DNA of 64,000 nt from DATMGU01 sp035555315 (lineage in GTDB: Bacteria > Pseudomonadota > Alphaproteobacteria > ATCC43930 > CGMCC-115725): positions 62,001 through 126,000 of the forward strand of contig DATMGU010000070.1 in assembly GCA_035555315.1 (NCBI GenBank), written 5' to 3'. The translations under genes were made by a program, and so were the position numbers. Positions 32,589 to 40,984 of this stretch are shown here, one piece after another; within the stretch, counting starts at the first letter, position 1, and each line of letters opens with the position of its first letter. Below the pieces are notes generated by a model, which was given only the letters and a program-made list of their open reading frames with translations, had not been told where the DNA came from and did not search any database.

Positions 32589-33632
32589 ATGACGCGGCGT
32601 TTTCTCATGGTCGGCGGCCTCGGCGCCGCCGCCCTGCTGGGCGGTGCCGCCGGCCTCGCCCGGCGGATCGGCGCCGCGGCGACACCCGAGGCGCGTTTCT
32701 TCCGGATCGGCACCGCCGCCACGTCGGGCACCTATTTCCCGATCGGCGGCGAGATCGCCAGCGCCATTTCGAACCCGCCGGGATCGCGCGATTGCGAACG
32801 CGGCGGCAGTTGCGGCGTGCCCGGCATGATCGCGGTCGCTCAGGCGAGCCAGGGCTCGGTCGACAATGTACAGGCGGTGGCGAGCGACCGTATCGAGTCG
32901 GCGCTCTGCCAGGCCGATATCGCCACCTGGGCCTATACCGGGACGGGGATCTTCGACAAAAAGAAGCCGCTGATCTCGATCCGGGCGCTGGCCAATCTGT
33001 TCCCCGAGACCATCCACATCGTGGTCCGTGCCGATGGCCCGATCCATACGCTGAAGGACCTCAAGGGCAAACGCATCTCCCTCGGCGAGCCGGAATCGGG
33101 CACGCTGGTCGATGCGCGCCTGATCCTGGCCGCGGTCGGACTGAGCGAGCGGGACGTGAAGGCGGCCAACCTCAAGGTCTCGTCGGCCGCGACCGCCCTG
33201 CAAGACGGCTCGCTCGATGGGTTTTTCCTGTTCGGCGGCTATCCCGTTCCGGCGATCGCCGATCTGGCGGCGATGCTGCCGATCAGGCTGGTGCCGCTCG
33301 ACGCCCAAACCCTGGAAAAGCTGCAGCGGCGCTCACCCTTCTTCAACCGTGAGGCGATCCCGGGCAGCACCTATGCGGGGCTGGAGGACGAGACGCCGAC
33401 CCTGAGCATCGGCGCGTTGTGGATCGCCTCGACGACGCTGGACAACGACCTCGCCTACGCCTTGGTGAAGGCACTGTGGCAGGACGGCAACCGTCGGCTG
33501 TTCGAAGGCGGCCACCCGATCGGCAAGCGCATCACCCTGCCCCATGCCCTGGAAGGCATCAGCATTCCGCTGCACCCGGGCGCCGCGCGGTTCTACGCGG
33601 ATGTCGGCATGGCAGTGAAAGAGCCGGGTTGA
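32589..33632 (+). CDS. TAXI-family solute-binding protein
   Basis: 347 residues. The N-terminus TRRFLMVGGLGAAALLGGAA is a twin-arginine-like or Sec signal peptide. FFRIGTAATSGTYFPIGGEIA is the hallmark of TAXI binding proteins, which feed TRAP transporters. ASDRIESALCQADIATWAYTG and GEPESGTLVDARLIL are further family blocks. The ATG at 32589 is preferred over 32520 because the signal peptide begins there. No TRAP membrane subunit lies in the window, so it is an orphan receptor; the ligand is unknown. The stretch RDCERGGSCGVPGM is the usual two-cysteine insert. Confidence 0.9.
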   Translation: MTRRFLMVGGLGAAALLGGAAGLARRIGAAATPEARFFRIGTAATSGTYFPIGGEIASAISNPPGSRDCERGGSCGVPGMIAVAQASQGSVDNVQAVASDRIESALCQADIATWAYTGTGIFDKKKPLISIRALANLFPETIHIVVRADGPIHTLKDLKGKRISLGEPESGTLVDARLILAAVGLSERDVKAANLKVSSAATALQDGSLDGFFLFGGYPVPAIADLAAMLPIRLVPLDAQTLEKLQRRSPFFNREAIPGSTYAGLEDETPTLSIGALWIASTTLDNDLAYALVKALWQDGNRRLFEGGHPIGKRITLPHALEGISIPLHPGAARFYADVGMAVKEPG

Positions 33633-33742
33633 AGCCCCGAGCGGCTTGGGCCTCCCGATTCCTTGATGTTTGAACGATGGCGCGCATAGGACGTTACTCC
33701 TGGTACTCGCCGCCCTAGCGCGGTCAACCAGGGATTATTCTC

Positions 33743-33934
33743 GTGTTCAAGGTCATCCGCATCGCGATCTTCGCCCTTCCGCTGCTGGCGCTCGCCGGCT
33801 GCCACAAGGAAGGACCCGCCGAGCAAGCCGGCAAGTCGATCGACAATGCCGGACAAAGCATCAAGGACGCGATCGATCCGCCGGGTCCGGCACAGAAGGC
33901 GGGCCGCGCGGTCGACAAAGCCACCACCGACTAA
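33743..33934 (+). CDS. small lipoprotein, entericidin-like
   Basis: 63 residues. It has a lipoprotein signal with lipobox LAGC at Cys20 and a short hydrophilic mature part (HKEGPAEQAGKSIDNAGQSI) built of Ala, Gly, Lys and Asp with a repeat-like KSIDNAGQSIKDAID. Such tiny lipoproteins are common in proteobacterial envelopes and are often stress-induced; the specific role is unknown. It starts GTG at 33743 with AGGGA nine bases upstream. Its stop overlaps the convergent deacetylase end. Confidence 0.78.
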   Translation: MFKVIRIAIFALPLLALAGCHKEGPAEQAGKSIDNAGQSIKDAIDPPGPAQKAGRAVDKATTD

Positions 33935-34872
33935 ACCCCGGCGCCTCGGAGCGGTGGGGCGGCTTGGTCGCGGCACCAGGTCGCGACCTGGGCGTGGGTC
34001 GCGAACCAGCAGCCGCCCTGCTGCTTCATATGCTCGATCAGCCGCCGGAGCAGCGGCACCCGGCTGCGATGGCCGATGACATGCGGATGCATGGTCAGCA
34101 GGAACAGCCCGCCCTCCTCCCAGGCACCGTCGAATTCGGCGCGGAATATCTCCTCCACCGCCGAGGGGGCCGTGTAGGGCCGTAGCCCGGAAAAACGCAG
34201 CATGTTGAAATAGACGGCATCGTCGCGGATCCATTCCGGCGGCAATTCGACCATGCCCGTCGGCTCGCCATCGGCGAGCAGCTCGTAGGGCTCGTCATCC
34301 GCCATCAGGCTGCTGTCGTAGAGCAGCCCCATCTCCCGTTCGATGCGCAGCGTGTTGACCGAGAAGTCCCAGCTCGCTGTACGCATCCCGACCGGGCGGA
34401 ACCCCGACACCTTCTCCAGCGTATCCGCCGCGCGTAGGCTGAGGTCGCGTTCGTTCTCGTAGGACAGATCGGTGTTCTTCTCGTGGATCCAGGAATGGAT
34501 GCCGATCTCGTGTCCCTCCCGCGCCACGCCGCGCACCTCGTCCGGATGCAGCAGGGCCGAGACGGCGGGGTAGAAGAACGTCGCGGGCACCGCATGCGCT
34601 TCCAGCAGCCGACGCAGCCGCGGCACGCCTTGCCGGTTGCCGTATTGGCCCTGGCTGATCCGCATCGGGCTGTCGTCGTTGTCGCGCAGCGGAATGGTCT
34701 CGTGATCGGCATCGAACGACAACGCCACGGCGCAGCGCGCACCGCCCGGCCAGTGCGACGGCTTTAGGCTGCGGCCGGCACGGGCGCGGCCGACGATCTC
34801 GCGCCAGACCGGCTCTTCCCACTGCCACGGCTCGCCGGCGGGACGGCCAGCGGGATGAGCTGCATCGTTCAT
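33931..34872 (-). CDS. polysaccharide deacetylase (NodB homology) family protein
   Basis: 313 residues. CAVALSFDADHETIPL holds the catalytic and metal Asp residues; GHEIGIHSWIHEKN has the metal-binding His pair, and LFLLTMHPHVIGH the late His motif. The family removes acetyl or formyl-type groups from carbohydrates and also includes allantoinase-like and amide hydrolases. A substrate outside the cell wall is possible because there is no signal peptide. It has its own gap upstream and converges with the small lipoprotein, with 4 bases of overlap. Confidence 0.9.
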   Translation of the reverse strand: MNDAAHPAGRPAGEPWQWEEPVWREIVGRARAGRSLKPSHWPGGARCAVALSFDADHETIPLRDNDDSPMRISQGQYGNRQGVPRLRRLLEAHAVPATFFYPAVSALLHPDEVRGVAREGHEIGIHSWIHEKNTDLSYENERDLSLRAADTLEKVSGFRPVGMRTASWDFSVNTLRIEREMGLLYDSSLMADDEPYELLADGEPTGMVELPPEWIRDDAVYFNMLRFSGLRPYTAPSAVEEIFRAEFDGAWEEGGLFLLTMHPHVIGHRSRVPLLRRLIEHMKQQGGCWFATHAQVATWCRDQAAPPLRGAGV

Positions 34873-34950
34873 TCGAGGTCTCCTTTGAGATGGCCACGCG
34901 ATCTTAAACAGGTATCATCACGACCAACAAATGCTGGGATCACCACGCTG

Positions 34951-35016
34951 GGCTGGGCCGGTGAGCAGGCCGCCTGGATCACCGGCCAGACGCTGAGCGT
35001 CAACGGCGGCAAGTAA
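34951..35016 (+). pseudogene. C-terminal fragment of a short-chain dehydrogenase/reductase
   Basis: Twenty-one codons ending TAA at 35014-35016 read GWAGEQAAWITGQTLSVNGG plus K. ITGQTLSVNGGK is the typical C-terminus of FabG-like short-chain dehydrogenases. Nothing of the NAD-binding N-terminus is found in the preceding 80 bases, which end at the deacetylase start on the other strand. Confidence 0.75.
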
Positions 35017-35050
35017 ACCCTACGACACCCGCGAATTTCGCCCATCTTTA

Positions 35051-35080
35051 TTTCGTCATCCCCGCTTTCTCGGGAATAAC
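35051..35080. repeat. possible dispersed extragenic hairpin
   Basis: CGTCATCCCCGCTTTCTCGG followed by GAATAACG has a 4-bp CCCG/CGGG stem and resembles the widespread GTCATTCCCGCGAAAGCGGG-type extragenic element of Proteobacteria. Only one copy is seen in this window, so the call is tentative. An AT-rich stretch follows. Confidence 0.35.
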
Positions 35081-35123
35081 GATTGCCTTAATATTTTAAA
35101 TCTATTCGCGACTACACCCGCCA

Positions 35124-35735
35124 CTATTTCCTCGCGGCGCACCACAGCCAGGTCACGGGCACCTTGTCATACCCCGAACCGCCCGCCTCGACGATGTCGA
35201 GGCTGTGCCAGGCGGCCGCTGCCGCGTAGTGGTGCCGGATCTCCGCCTCGGTCGGGTAATTGTAATACCGGCCGAAGCCGTCACGATCCTCGCCCGCCCC
35301 CTGCTTGAAGCTCGCCCGAAAGCGCCCGCCCAGCTTCAAGGCCCGATGGATCAGCGACAGCACCCGCGCCAGATCCGCCAGCGGAACATGCAGCAGGCAG
35401 GCATTGGCCCAGATGCCGTCATAACACCCGATGTCGTCGATCGCCTCGAACAGCAGCGTCCCGACCGGACGGCCGATCCGCCGCGCCGCCTCCGCCGCCA
35501 TTTCCGGCGAGCCATCCGTCGCCACGACATCGAAGCCGCGCCGAATGATCTCCTCGGTCTCGATCCCGGCGCCGCAGCCGAGTTCCAGCACCTTTCCACC
35601 AGACGGAAGCTCGTCTAGGAAATCGGCGAGCTGTCTTGTGGGCTTCTGCCGCGCCTGCACGGCGTAACGAGCGGCTTCATCCGCGTAAAACCGCAAGGTT
35701 GCTGGATCGTGCGCCACGTCTCTGTCCTTCCTCAA
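35124..35735 (-). CDS. class I SAM-dependent methyltransferase
   Basis: 203 residues. KVLELGCGAGIETEEIIRRG is motif I for SAM binding and DVVATDGSPEM is the acidic motif. YDGIWANACLLHVPLADLAR is the post-motif II region typical of small-molecule methyltransferases such as the tellurite-resistance TehB-like and UbiE-like groups. The acceptor is unknown. It is the last gene of a minus-strand run beginning with the toxin-antitoxin pair, 79 bases after TusA. Confidence 0.88.
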   Translation of the reverse strand: MRKDRDVAHDPATLRFYADEAARYAVQARQKPTRQLADFLDELPSGGKVLELGCGAGIETEEIIRRGFDVVATDGSPEMAAEAARRIGRPVGTLLFEAIDDIGCYDGIWANACLLHVPLADLARVLSLIHRALKLGGRFRASFKQGAGEDRDGFGRYYNYPTEAEIRHHYAAAAAWHSLDIVEAGGSGYDKVPVTWLWCAARK

Positions 35736-35814
35736 TCGTTCCTCGAAGAAAATGACATGGAACGTGGCATATTAGGCGGGTGAACAATGAGGCTTGAGAT
35801 GTCCTCCAACGCCG

Positions 35815-36042
35815 CTACCGATCCCGCCTGATCCGGTACACCGTCGCCTCGCCCTCGGCTATGGTTTCGACCAGGGTATTGCCGGTCGTCTCGCAGAAGG
35901 CCGGGAAGTCCTTTGCGGCACCCGGATCGGTCGCGACGATGTCCAGCAGGTCGCCGATCGCCACCGCCTTCAGCGCCTTGCGGGCCTTCAGCACGGGCAG
36001 CGGGCACAGTAGGCCGCTGGCATCCAAACGGGTCGTGGCCAT
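35815..36042 (-). CDS. TusA-family sulfur carrier protein
   Basis: 75 residues. DASGLLCPLPVLKARKAL holds the CPxP motif (Cys13) that carries persulfide sulfur. TusA-like proteins relay sulfur to tRNA thiolation, molybdenum cofactor or sulfur-oxidation pathways; which of these applies cannot be read from the context. It follows the deaminase gene by 28 bases. Confidence 0.92.
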   Translation of the reverse strand: MATTRLDASGLLCPLPVLKARKALKAVAIGDLLDIVATDPGAAKDFPAFCETTGNTLVETIAEGEATVYRIRRDR

Positions 36043-36070
36043 CGATCGGGGCTCCTCTCTTCCACTCGCC

Positions 36071-36532
36071 TCAGTAAGGCGTTTTGTCCGGCCGTCTGTG
36101 CCAGGCGGCGAACGCCGCGAGCGCCTCCTCGGCCAGCACCTGGGTCATCGGCATGCGACGCTCCCCGATCGGGCGGGGGATCTCCTGATAAAGGAATTCG
36201 TCGTCGAAGCCGATCCGGGCCGCGTCGATCCGGCTATTGCCGTAATGGATGCGATCGAGCCGCGCCCAATAGATCGCGGCGAGGCACATTGGACAAGGCT
36301 CGCAGCTGCTATAGATCTCGCAACCCGCCAGGCTGAAGCTATTGAGGGTGGCGCAGGCGTTGCGGATCGCCACGATCTCCGCATGCGCCGTCGGGTCGTT
36401 GGTCGAGGTGACCCGGTTGTTGCCCTCGGCGATGATCCTGCCATCCTTGACGATGACCGCCCCGAACGGCCCCCCCTCCCCGATGCCCTGAGACAGGGCG
36501 ATCGCGCGGCGCATGAAACTCTGCTGGGGCAT
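36071..36532 (-). CDS. nucleoside/guanine deaminase, cytidine-deaminase-like fold
   Basis: 153 residues. TAHAEIVAIRNAC (zinc His and catalytic Glu) and SSCEPCPMCLAAIYWA (two zinc Cys) define a CMP/dCMP-type deaminase. The length and the C-terminal tail with FDDEFLYQEI fit the small guanine-deaminase group that turns guanine to xanthine, though tRNA-adenosine and other deaminases share the fold. Start ATG at 36530-36532. It sits between the RES toxin and tusA on one strand. Confidence 0.88.
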   Translation of the reverse strand: MPQQSFMRRAIALSQGIGEGGPFGAVIVKDGRIIAEGNNRVTSTNDPTAHAEIVAIRNACATLNSFSLAGCEIYSSCEPCPMCLAAIYWARLDRIHYGNSRIDAARIGFDDEFLYQEIPRPIGERRMPMTQVLAEEALAAFAAWHRRPDKTPY

Positions 36533-36572
36533 CGGATGTTCCTTCCTGGTCCTCGATCACGCGGGTCATAGC

Positions 36573-37286
36573 CTAAGCTAGATCAACCCAGTCGTCGGTG
36601 CCGTAGTCGAAATAGCGCCGCACCCGTTCGCCATCCCAATGATACGTCAGATGGCCGGCCTGGATCGGCAGGCCGACGACGCGCGGGCGGAACGCGCCGA
36701 CGCAGCGCCCGCCCGGCCGCCGCACGCTGGGATAATGCACGCCGTTGCTGTCCGCCGCCTTCAATCGGGCGGCGAGCGACTGGCCGGCGGTATAGTCCTC
36801 GGGATCGAGCACCGCCGCCCCTGCTTCGGTGGGCACCGCCGCAAGATCGTGCAACGACGCGTCGATCCGGCCGACCAGCACCCGCATATCCTCGTATCGC
36901 GGCCCGTCGCCCGCATCGCTCGCATAGCGGCCGAAATGATGGATCGTCTCGGCGATCGCCGTCGCCCGGTCCTCGGCGGCGTAATAGACCCCCCATTTGC
37001 CGTTGGAAAACCGCGAGCCCTGCGGATTGAGATGGGTGAACGAGGCCATGACCCAGGTGGCCCCGGGGCCGCTGACGCGGTCCTCGGCTGCCACCAGGCC
37101 GATCTCGCCCACTTCGTCGCGCAGACGCGGGTTGGTCAGCATCTCGGCGGCGATCAACGCGTCACGGATGGCGGGATCGGGCGAGACACGTTCGTAGAGA
37201 TCGATCGGCGGGTGGCGCGACGCGATGATTCGCGTCGCCGCCGGCCAGACGATCCGGCGGATCGGCGGGGTGAGGGGATCGGCCAT
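36573..37286 (-). CDS. RES-domain toxin (NAD+-degrading) of a type II toxin-antitoxin pair
   Basis: 237 residues. The RES fold is seen in LYERVSPDP, then SFTHLNPQGSRFSNGKWGVY followed by YAAEDRATAIAETIHH, which holds the conserved Arg, Tyr and Glu residues of the active pocket. Characterised RES toxins such as MbcT and Res phosphorolyse or hydrolyse NAD+, stopping growth. The partner antitoxin gene lies immediately upstream, separated by 40 bases of tandem repeat. Both are read on the minus strand, antitoxin first. Confidence 0.88.
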   Translation of the reverse strand: MADPLTPPIRRIVWPAATRIIASRHPPIDLYERVSPDPAIRDALIAAEMLTNPRLRDEVGEIGLVAAEDRVSGPGATWVMASFTHLNPQGSRFSNGKWGVYYAAEDRATAIAETIHHFGRYASDAGDGPRYEDMRVLVGRIDASLHDLAAVPTEAGAAVLDPEDYTAGQSLAARLKAADSNGVHYPSVRRPGGRCVGAFRPRVVGLPIQAGHLTYHWDGERVRRYFDYGTDDWVDLA

Positions 37287-37290
37287 TGGA

Positions 37291-37332
37291 TGGTTCAGGA
37301 AGCTGATGGTTTAGGGAGCTGATGGTTTAGGA
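37291..37332 (+). repeat. 2.6 tandem 16-bp repeats between antitoxin and toxin
   Basis: TGGTTCAGGAAGCTGA (37291-37306), TGGTTTAGGGAGCTGA (37307-37322) and a partial TGGTTTAGGA follow each other directly. The last copy contains the antitoxin stop (TTA on this strand). The repeat thus sets the antitoxin C-terminus and the spacing to the toxin start. Confidence 0.9.
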
Positions 37333-37734
37333 CCAGGGCGCGCGCGCGGCGTCCAGATATTGCCTCACGGCGGCGAGATCGGTGACGTCGCCGGCGCTCA
37401 TGCGCTGCAGTGGCGATTGCCCGCCGAACGCCCGGTTCGGGCTCGCGACCCAGGCATCGGCCTGTGCCGGGTTCGCGTAGAGGATCTGCAGGGCCTTGAA
37501 GATGCCGCTGACATAGCCGATCCGCCGGATCGTATCGAGCGGCACGGCACCGACCTGCCCCGACCGCCACTTGTAGAACGTGCGCTGGGGCGGCGCGCCC
37601 AGGATGGCGCGCGCATCGATGGTATCGACCCGCCACAACTCCATAATCCGAAAGAAACCGATCAGCGCGTCGGCGGCGCGGACCATCCCGGCATCGATCG
37701 GTTGCAGCGCGGAGACCGTCATCGGCCCCTCCAT
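37327..37734 (-). CDS. Xre/MbcA/ParS-type antitoxin for the RES toxin
   Basis: 135 residues. The first part is a divergent Xre-like helix-turn-helix (ADALIGFFRIMELWRVDTID). The C-terminal part (RIGYVSGIFKALQILYANPA, then WVASPNRAFGGQSPLQRM) is the toxin-binding MbcA/ParS/Xre domain. It should block the RES active site and repress its own operon. The start is ATG 37732-37734 with AGG about seven bases upstream; ATG at 37720-37722 is an alternative. Two palindromes lie immediately upstream. Confidence 0.87.
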   Translation of the reverse strand: MEGPMTVSALQPIDAGMVRAADALIGFFRIMELWRVDTIDARAILGAPPQRTFYKWRSGQVGAVPLDTIRRIGYVSGIFKALQILYANPAQADAWVASPNRAFGGQSPLQRMSAGDVTDLAAVRQYLDAARAPWS

Positions 37735-37736
37735 AA

Positions 37737-37778
37737 TTGCCTACAGGCAAAATATGGTCAATTAATGCCTTTCGGCAA
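37737..37778 (-). promoter_or_regulatory. two palindromic sites upstream of the RES/Xre antitoxin gene
   Basis: TTGCCTACAGGCAA (37737-37750) is a 5+5 palindrome ending two bases before the antitoxin start. ATGCCTTTCGGCAA (37765-37778) is a near copy (TTGCC-N4-GGCAA type). Centres are 28 bp apart. The second lies inside the last codons of the permease gene next door. The spacing and position suit autorepression by the antitoxin. Confidence 0.75.
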
Positions 37779-39660
37779 GTCCTTTCAAGCTTCGAGCAAC
37801 CACGCGCTGCACGAAACCGGCGATGCCTTCGGGAAAGGCCAAGACCATCAGCATGATGGTGCCGCCCAAGATCAGCCGCCAGAAGTCGAAGCGGGCCAAC
37901 TCGTCGCGCAGGATGACGAAGACTCCGGCGCCGACCAACGGGCCGCTGGCGACGCCGACGCCGCCCAGCAGGACCATGACCAACCCGTCGACCGAGATCG
38001 GGATCGACAGGGTCGAGGCCGGGGTGACATTGCCCTTGTAGAACGCGTAGAGCGCGCCGGCGAGGCCGGCCGTCAACCCGGCGAGGCTGAACGCCAGCCA
38101 ATGCACCCGGCGCACATCGATGCCGATCGCCTCGGCGCGCAGGCTGGAATCCCGGGCCGCGCGCAACGCCATGCCGAAAGGTGCCGCCAGCACGCGCCGA
38201 AGGCCCAACACGCCGAGCGCGCAGAGGCAGAGCGCCAGCAGATAGAACACGCGCCGATCGGCCGCCCAGGATGCCGGCCAGATGCCGATCAACCCATTGT
38301 CGCCGCCAGTCAGCGTGTCCCATTGGAACACCACCGACCAAGCGATCTGGGCGAAAGCCATGGTCAGCATCGCGAGGTACACGCCGGTCAGCCGGACCAC
38401 GAACCAGCCGACCAGCACGGCCGCGATGGTGGCGGCGGCGATGCCGGCGGGGATCGCCGCCAGCATCGGCCAGCCCCAATGACGCACCACCAGGGCCGCC
38501 CCATAAGCACCGATCCCGAAGAACGCGGCATGGCCGAACGAGACCAAGCCGCCGGGCCCCAGGATGAAGTGCAGGCTGGCTGCGAACAGCGCGAACAGGA
38601 TGACCTCGATCGCCACCACCAGCCAATAGGCCGGCAACAGCAGCGGCAGCGCCAGCAGGATGACGGCCAGCGCCGCGAGACCGAGCCGGCGCCAGAGGAT
38701 CGGCGGCCGCCACTCGCCCATCGGCACGACCCCGCCGCCGGCCGCGCGCGACGCCGTGTCGGCACGCCCGAGCAAGCCATGTGGGCGGATCACCAGGACG
38801 GTCGCCATCACCAGGAATTCCAGCACCAGGATGACGCGTGACAGGGAGCCGACCAGCCCGAAAACATGAACCTCGCCGACCGAGATCGCGATCGCCTTCA
38901 AGATGCCGATCAGCAAGGCGGCCAGATAGGCACCGGTGATGCTGCCCATGCCGCCGACCACCACGACGACGAAGGCATCGGTGATGATCGCGATGTCGAG
39001 ATTGAGGTTGGCCCCCTCGCGCGGCAGCTGGATCGCCCCGCCCAACCCGGCCAGGAACGCCCCCAGGAAGAACACGCTGGTGAACAGCCAGCCCTGGCTG
39101 ACCCCCAGCAGATCGACCATCTCGCGATCGAGGGTGGCGGCACGCACCAGCACGCCCCAGCGGGTCCGGTTGAACAGCAGCCATAACAGGCCGAGCACCA
39201 CGGGGCCGACCCCGATCAGCACCAGATCATATTCAGGGAACGATCGTCCCATGACCTGGATGGCGCTGCTCAAACCGGGTACGCGCGGCCCCAGGATATC
39301 CTCCGGCCCCCAGATCCTGAGCGCCAGATCGCCGATCACCAGCACCAGGCCGAAGGTGGCGAGCAGCTGGAACAGCTCCGGCGAGCGGTAGATCCGCCGC
39401 AACAGGACGATCTCGATGACGATGCCGAGGAGGCCGACGGCGAGGCCGGCGAGCAGCACGGCCAGGACATAGCCCGGCAAGCCGCCGCCGATCCGCGCCA
39501 CCGCCGTGGCCGCGATGAACGCCCCCAGCATGGCGAGCGAACCATGGGCGAAGTTCACCATCCGGCTGACGCCGAACACCACGGACAGGCCGGCCGCGAC
39601 CAGGAACAGGGCCGAAGCCCCGGCCAGCCCGTTCAACAATTGGATGACGATTGTCGCCAT
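37762..39660 (-). CDS. branched-chain amino acid-type ABC permease, LivH-LivM fusion
   Basis: 632 residues, about twice a single permease. Residues 1-about 290 match LivH (NGLAGASALFLVAAGLSVVF, SRMVNFAHGSLAMLGAF). About 310-632 match LivM (FILGPGGLVSFGHAAFFGIG, AAPFGMALRAARDSSLRAEA). Fusion gives both halves of the channel in one chain. Start ATG 39658-39660, directly preceding LivH; the frame is open further but that would precede the normal start. No LivG or LivF ATPase genes lie nearby, so ATP hydrolysis must be supplied from elsewhere. It follows the binding protein by 41 bases. Confidence 0.92.
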   Translation of the reverse strand: MATIVIQLLNGLAGASALFLVAAGLSVVFGVSRMVNFAHGSLAMLGAFIAATAVARIGGGLPGYVLAVLLAGLAVGLLGIVIEIVLLRRIYRSPELFQLLATFGLVLVIGDLALRIWGPEDILGPRVPGLSSAIQVMGRSFPEYDLVLIGVGPVVLGLLWLLFNRTRWGVLVRAATLDREMVDLLGVSQGWLFTSVFFLGAFLAGLGGAIQLPREGANLNLDIAIITDAFVVVVVGGMGSITGAYLAALLIGILKAIAISVGEVHVFGLVGSLSRVILVLEFLVMATVLVIRPHGLLGRADTASRAAGGGVVPMGEWRPPILWRRLGLAALAVILLALPLLLPAYWLVVAIEVILFALFAASLHFILGPGGLVSFGHAAFFGIGAYGAALVVRHWGWPMLAAIPAGIAAATIAAVLVGWFVVRLTGVYLAMLTMAFAQIAWSVVFQWDTLTGGDNGLIGIWPASWAADRRVFYLLALCLCALGVLGLRRVLAAPFGMALRAARDSSLRAEAIGIDVRRVHWLAFSLAGLTAGLAGALYAFYKGNVTPASTLSIPISVDGLVMVLLGGVGVASGPLVGAGVFVILRDELARFDFWRLILGGTIMLMVLAFPEGIAGFVQRVVARSLKGLAERH

Positions 39661-39701
39661 GATCAACGAGGGGAACGAGAAATGAGCACTATGCGGGCAG
39701 C

Positions 39702-40910
39702 TTATTCGGCCGGCCGCAGCTTCCTCACGTAATCGTCGGACGGCAGGAATTTGGCGCCATCGGCGAAGGTCCAATCGACCATGACGCCCTTGCCGTCACG
39801 CAGCGCCGTCTTGCCGACGAACGCACCCATCGTCGATTGATGGTCGATCGGCCGATAGGTGATGTCACCGAACGGAGTCGGTGCCACCAATCCGACGAAG
39901 GCCGCGACCAGCTTCTCCTGATCGGTCGCCGTGCCGGCCTTCTTGATGCCGGCGGCGATCGAGTTGATCAGGCTATAGCCGACGACCGACCCGACCCGCG
40001 GGTAGTCGTGGAACTTCGCCTGGTAGGCGTCGACGAATTTCACATGCTCCGGGGTCTTGATCTCGGACCAGGGATAGCCGGTGACGATCCAGCCGGCGGG
40101 CGTCTCGTCCTTCAGCGGGTCGAGATATTCCGGCTCGCCGGTCAGCAGGCTGACCACCGCGCGATCCTTGAACAAGCCGCGCAGGCTGCCCTCGCGGACG
40201 AATTTCTGTAGATCGGGGCCGAACAAGGCGTTGAAGATCGCGTCGGGCTTGAGATCGGCCAAGGCATCGACCACCGGGCCGGCATCGAGCTTGCCCAGCG
40301 GCGGGAATTGATCGCCGACGAACTCGACATCCGGCTGCTGCTGCTTCAGCAGCGCCTTGAAGGCGCGCACCGCCGACTGGCCATATTCGTAATTGGGCGA
40401 GACGAAGGCCCAGCGCTTGGCTTTCAGCTTGACCGCCTCCGGCACCACCATGGCCGCCTGCATGTAGGTCGAGGGGCGCAGGCGGAAGGTATACTTGTTG
40501 CCCGCATCCCAGACGAGCTGGTCGGTCAGCGGCTCGCCGGCGACGAACAGCGTCTTGTGCTGCTTGGCGAAATCGGCGACCGCCAAGCCGACATTCGACG
40601 GAAACGTGCCGGAGAGCACGGCGACCTTGTCGCCGGTCAGCAACTCCTCCGCGACACGCACCGCGTCGCCGGGATTGCCGGCATCATCCCGGGACAGCAC
40701 TTCAAGCGGCCGGCCAAGCACGCCGCCCGCCGCGTTGATCTGCTCGACCGCCAGTTCGATGCCCTTCTTATAGGGCTCAAGAAAGGCCGGGAACACCTTG
40801 TAACTGTTGATTTCACCGATCTTGATCGGGTCGGCGGCATAAGCCGGTGCCACCCCGATGACGAACGCTAGTACCGCACCGGCCGCTTTCGCGGCGAGAC
40901 TGTAAGCCAT
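39702..40910 (-). CDS. branched-chain amino acid-type ABC substrate-binding protein
   Basis: 402 residues. The signal peptide is MAYSLAAKAAGAVLAFVIGV ending PAYA before ADPIKIGEINS. KKGIELAVEQINAAGGVLGR is the type I periplasmic-binding signature, followed by DDAGNPGDAVRVAEELLTGD and VSPNYEYGQSAVRAFKALL. Members bind amino acids, amides, urea or aromatic acids, so the ligand is open. The in-frame GTG at 40916 is an alternative start. It pairs with the fused permease just downstream. Confidence 0.92.
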   Translation of the reverse strand: MAYSLAAKAAGAVLAFVIGVAPAYAADPIKIGEINSYKVFPAFLEPYKKGIELAVEQINAAGGVLGRPLEVLSRDDAGNPGDAVRVAEELLTGDKVAVLSGTFPSNVGLAVADFAKQHKTLFVAGEPLTDQLVWDAGNKYTFRLRPSTYMQAAMVVPEAVKLKAKRWAFVSPNYEYGQSAVRAFKALLKQQQPDVEFVGDQFPPLGKLDAGPVVDALADLKPDAIFNALFGPDLQKFVREGSLRGLFKDRAVVSLLTGEPEYLDPLKDETPAGWIVTGYPWSEIKTPEHVKFVDAYQAKFHDYPRVGSVVGYSLINSIAAGIKKAGTATDQEKLVAAFVGLVAPTPFGDITYRPIDHQSTMGAFVGKTALRDGKGVMVDWTFADGAKFLPSDDYVRKLRPAE

Positions 40911-40984
40911 ACCCACCCCCTGATTGCCCCTGCCGCTCAGCCACCCCGGCCGATCGGCAGCCCCGATTGATCGTGTACGTACAG

